In this document: positions 5,481 through 6,305 of the stretch, piece after piece
Layout of the letters: each line of letters starts with the position of its first letter
Position numbering within the stretch: the first letter of the stretch is position 1
DNA from: Parcubacteria group bacterium GW2011_GWD2_43_10
Lineage (GTDB): Bacteria; Patescibacteriota; Patescibacteriia; Veblenbacterales; UBA10138
Reading direction: 5' to 3'
Assembly: GCA_000995845.1 (NCBI GenBank)
Contig: LCEZ01000055.1
Coordinates: 1-6,305, forward strand
Length of the DNA: 6,305 nucleotides
Program-made: the position numbers and the translations under genes
The notes under the pieces: model-generated
The model's input: only the letters and a program-made list of their open reading frames with translations
The model's database searches: none
Told to the model about the DNA's origin: nothing

Positions 5481-6227
5481 ATGCTTAGGTTTTTTATATT
5501 ATTTTCTTCAATTATTGTTGGTGGGCTAATCATGACCACGCCGACTTCAGCTGCCACTGATACAGATAGTGATGGCCTAACCGACGAGCAAGAAATTGGC
5601 CTTTATGCCACTGATCCTAACTTAACTGACACTGACGCTGATGGGTATAGCGACGATCAGGAAATTGAGCACGGGTATTCCCCGCGCTTTTTTGTTAAAA
5701 AAATGACCGAAGCCGACAGTGACCAGGATTATTTGCCCGATGCCTGGGAGTTGAGCTTAGGTACGGGCATCATGGAACCGGATTCAGACGGCGATAAATA
5801 TTTAGATGGCACCGAAGTGCTTGCCGGTTTTGATCCCTTGAATCCTGATAGTTCAGCCAAGCTGGAAAAATTAATAAGCGTTGATTTAACTAAACAGCAA
5901 CTTAGCTATTCTTTCGGCGGAAAAACTCTGGAAAAATTTTTAATATCTGGCGGCCTGCCCGGCACCACGACGCCTCGGGGCGAATTTGAAGTAATAACCA
6001 AACGCGACTTAGTTAATTATCAGGGGCCAAATTATGATTACCCGAACACCAAATGGAACCTGCGCTTTGCCTGGAGCCAGGGCTTTTCCTATTACATCCA
6101 CGGGGCCTGGTGGCATAATAATTTTGGGGAGCCTCAGAGCCATGGCTGTGTGAATGTGAGCTACGATAATATGGAACGCCTGTATGAATGGGCGCAAGTT
6201 GGGACGAAAATTATTATTTTAAATTAA
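5481..6227 (+). CDS. Secreted L,D-transpeptidase (YkuD) with N-terminal calcium-binding Asp repeats
   Basis: This 248-aa exported protein should act on peptidoglycan outside the membrane, forming or exchanging crosslinks at diaminopimelate. Residues 1-24 look like a signal peptide (hydrophobic core LRFFILFSSIIVGGLIM, then TPTSA-A); no lipobox Cys is present. Four loops of the DxDxDGxxDxxE type (thrombospondin type 3-like) follow at 27-38, 50-61, 79-90 and 101-112; the third and fourth lack Gly at position six (Tyr84, Lys106). The YkuD domain spans about 130-248, starting KLISVDLTKQQLSYSF, with GTTTPRGEFEV (161-171), catalytic HGAWW (207-211) and SHGCVN (220-225), where Cys223 is the nucleophile. 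ATG 5481 starts exactly at the signal peptide; a TTG 30 bp upstream would include the promoter box. The repeats probably bind calcium and either stiffen the protein or tie it to the surface; this is inference. I see no transmembrane anchor after the signal peptide. Confidence 0.95.
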   Translation: MLRFFILFSSIIVGGLIMTTPTSAATDTDSDGLTDEQEIGLYATDPNLTDTDADGYSDDQEIEHGYSPRFFVKKMTEADSDQDYLPDAWELSLGTGIMEPDSDGDKYLDGTEVLAGFDPLNPDSSAKLEKLISVDLTKQQLSYSFGGKTLEKFLISGGLPGTTTPRGEFEVITKRDLVNYQGPNYDYPNTKWNLRFAWSQGFSYYIHGAWWHNNFGEPQSHGCVNVSYDNMERLYEWAQVGTKIIILN

Positions 6228-6238
6228 TTAAAAATATA

Positions 6239-6265
6239 AACCCTTAGCTTAATCGGCTAAGGGTT
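6239..6265. terminator. Hairpin terminator, possibly bidirectional
   Basis: AACCCTTAGC (6239-6248) and GCTAAGGGTT (6256-6265) form a perfect 10-bp stem with a 7-base loop, 11 bp past the transpeptidase stop. On the plus strand the tail is only moderately T-rich (GGTTGAATTTT). On the minus strand the tail TATATTTTTAATT is better. It may serve both the transpeptidase gene and a convergent gene from the right. Confidence 0.75.
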
Positions 6266-6274
6266 GGTTGAATT

Positions 6275-6305
6275 TTAGGAATCTAAATTTTTTTCGTCTT
6301 CGGAC
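6275..6305 (-). CDS. Possible C-terminal end of a convergent gene (very short, uncertain)
   Basis: On the minus strand one frame reads SEDEKNLDS and then TAA at 6275-6277, just before the hairpin, which carries a T-rich tail on that strand. Another frame gives PKTKKI and TAG, so the frame is not settled. A gene end here would explain the bidirectional hairpin. Nothing can be said of its function. Confidence 0.22.
   Translation of the reverse strand, partial: SEDEKNLDS

Noticed and set aside
1..6305. CRISPR array, tRNA, rRNA, insertion sequence or toxin-antitoxin pair
   Set aside because: No regularly spaced repeats, tRNA-like folds, transposase motifs or small gene pairs were found on either strand.

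Overview
The window reads as bacterial chromosome of roughly 43-45 % GC by eye, with closely packed housekeeping genes. The style of several proteins suggests a Candidate Phyla Radiation (Patescibacteria) genome: a ComEC split into channel and nuclease-like proteins, a secreted L,D-transpeptidase carrying Asp-rich calcium-binding repeats, a Nudix protein with an ELHGEGTW segment, and few Shine-Dalgarno sequences. This placement is inference. UGA is a stop codon here, because comEC and glmS end in TGA and an RF2 gene is present. That argues against the UGA-recoding lineages (SR1/Gracilibacteria, Mycoplasma).

Layout. Positions 1-2749 hold a minus-strand cluster, transcribed in the order prfB, comEC channel gene, metallo-beta-lactamase (MBL)-fold gene (which runs off the left edge). 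prfB and comEC are 12 bp apart, and comEC and the MBL gene overlap by 4 bp (ATGA). prfB is encoded in two frames joined by the classical +1 programmed frameshift (CTT TGA C). The apparent 330-codon frame is therefore only part of the gene; the full product is 369 aa. Positions 2750-2973 are an intergenic region holding the glmS terminator, a probable prfB promoter and a nested set of inverted repeats that could fold over the prfB start. Positions 2974-4866 are glmS (minus strand). Positions 4867-4978 are a divergent promoter region. On the plus strand follow a Nudix hydrolase (4979-5428, probably leaderless mRNA) and a secreted L,D-transpeptidase with four calcium-binding Asp repeats (5481-6227). 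A hairpin terminator lies at 6239-6265, and the last 30 bases may hold the end of a convergent gene.

Function. GlmS feeds glucosamine-6-phosphate into UDP-GlcNAc and peptidoglycan, and the L,D-transpeptidase crosslinks or modifies peptidoglycan outside the membrane. ComEC plus the MBL protein are the DNA-uptake channel and its presumed hydrolase partner; natural uptake is a plausible nucleotide source for an organism with reduced biosynthesis. RF2 serves translation termination at UAA/UGA, and the Nudix enzyme probably sanitises nucleotides. I see no mobile element, CRISPR array, tRNA, rRNA or defence island, and no clearly novel multi-gene system. The points most worth a second look are the RF2 frameshift site lacking a good SD-like stimulator, the structured prfB leader, the split ComEC and the repeat-transpeptidase fusion.
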